A stretch of DNA of 15,720 nt, from assembly GCA_035708085.1 (NCBI GenBank), contig DASSTE010000021.1, forward strand, positions 1-15,720. Direction: 5' to 3'. Shown here in pieces: positions 14,130 through 15,720 of the stretch (position 1 is its first letter; each line of letters opens with the position of its first letter). A model generated the notes under the pieces. The model was not told the origin of the DNA. It ran no database searches and saw only the letters and a program-made list of their open reading frames with translations. Source of the stretch: DASSBR01 sp035708085. GTDB taxonomy: Bacteria; Pseudomonadota; Gammaproteobacteria; Natronospirales; DASSBR01. Position numbers and translations under genes: made by a program.

Positions 14130-14423
14130 ATGAAACTGCGTCCACTTCACGATCGCGTGATCATCAAGCGCATGGAAGAAGAGCGTACCTCCGCCGGCGG
14201 CATCGTCATTCCCGATACTGCCACGGAGAAGCCGATTCGCGGCGAAGTCATCGCTGTCGGCAACGGCAAGATTCTGGAGAACGGCGAACTCCGTGCGCTG
14301 GATATCAAGAAGGGCGACAAGGTGCTGTTCGGCAAGTATTCGGGCACCGAGGTCAAGATCGACGGTGAAGAGTTGGTCGTTATGAAAGAAGACGACATCA
14401 TGGCTGTCATCGAAGGCAAGTAA
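14130..14423 (+). CDS. groES: Co-chaperonin GroES (10 kDa)
   Basis: GroES forms the heptameric lid of the GroEL folding chamber. The 97-aa protein has the standard layout: MKLRPLHDRVIIKR at the N-terminus, the mobile loop that docks on GroEL in EERTSAGGIVIPDTATEKP (17-35) with the GGIVI contact, the GEVIAVGNGK roof region, and the C-terminal KYSGTEVKIDGEELVVM block. A strong Shine-Dalgarno GAGGAG (14115-14120) lies 9 nt before the ATG. It is the first gene of the heat-shock operon behind the CIRCE-controlled promoter, and groEL follows after 35 nt. Confidence 0.98.
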   Translation: MKLRPLHDRVIIKRMEEERTSAGGIVIPDTATEKPIRGEVIAVGNGKILENGELRALDIKKGDKVLFGKYSGTEVKIDGEELVVMKEDDIMAVIEGK

Positions 14424-14458
14424 ACCGAGTCCAACCAAAAGGATCAGAGGAAACAGCA

Positions 14459-15720
<1,262 letters not shown>

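Overview
The window is high-GC DNA with tightly packed, mostly overlapping genes. It looks like a proteobacterial chromosome, most probably Betaproteobacteria. The reasons are the aroQ-accB-accC-prmA-DUF3426 gene order, the cutA and TlpA genes next to it, and a groESL operon whose control region carries both a perfect CIRCE operator and a sigma32-like promoter. I cannot name a genus.

Region 1 (1-8860, + strand) is the distal part of a surface-polysaccharide cluster (O-antigen or exopolysaccharide). It holds a 5'-truncated GT4 glycosyltransferase, a 441-aa LtaS/sulfatase-fold phosphoglycerol-transferase-like protein with one membrane helix, a 663-aa periplasmic and membrane protein of unknown family, a second GT4 glycosyltransferase, an SDR-type nucleotide-sugar reductase/epimerase, a WecA/WbpL-type sugar-1-phosphate transferase and a WbpM/CapD-type UDP-GlcNAc 4,6-dehydratase. 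Neighbouring genes overlap by 4-8 nt or lie 2 nt apart. The one exception is a 43-nt gap before the WbpL-like gene. The last three genes form a recognisable module: make UDP-QuiNAc or UDP-FucNAc, then load it on undecaprenyl phosphate to start the repeat unit.

The most unusual content is the pair at 590-3903. The 441-aa protein has the LtaS catalytic residues but begins at what corresponds to LtaS TM5. The end of the 663-aa protein resembles LtaS TM1-TM4 with their extracytoplasmic loop. I read this as an LtaS-type enzyme split between TM4 and TM5, with the halves in reversed gene order and the membrane half fused to a periplasmic beta-rich region. In this cluster it could add phosphoglycerol (or a similar phospho-group) to the polysaccharide.

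Region 2 (8862-13964, - strand) is housekeeping. In transcription order it holds cutA, a TlpA-like membrane-anchored thioredoxin, aroQ (type II dehydroquinase), accB and accC (acetyl-CoA carboxylase subunits), prmA (ribosomal protein L11 methyltransferase) and a zinc-ribbon/DUF3426 membrane protein. It runs convergently into region 1 with a single base between the stop codons. A candidate promoter precedes aroQ.

Region 3 (13965-15720, + strand) is a divergent control region followed by groES and a groEL cut by the window end. No RNA genes, insertion sequences, CRISPR arrays or attachment sites were seen, and no gene-free stretch exceeds about 165 bases.
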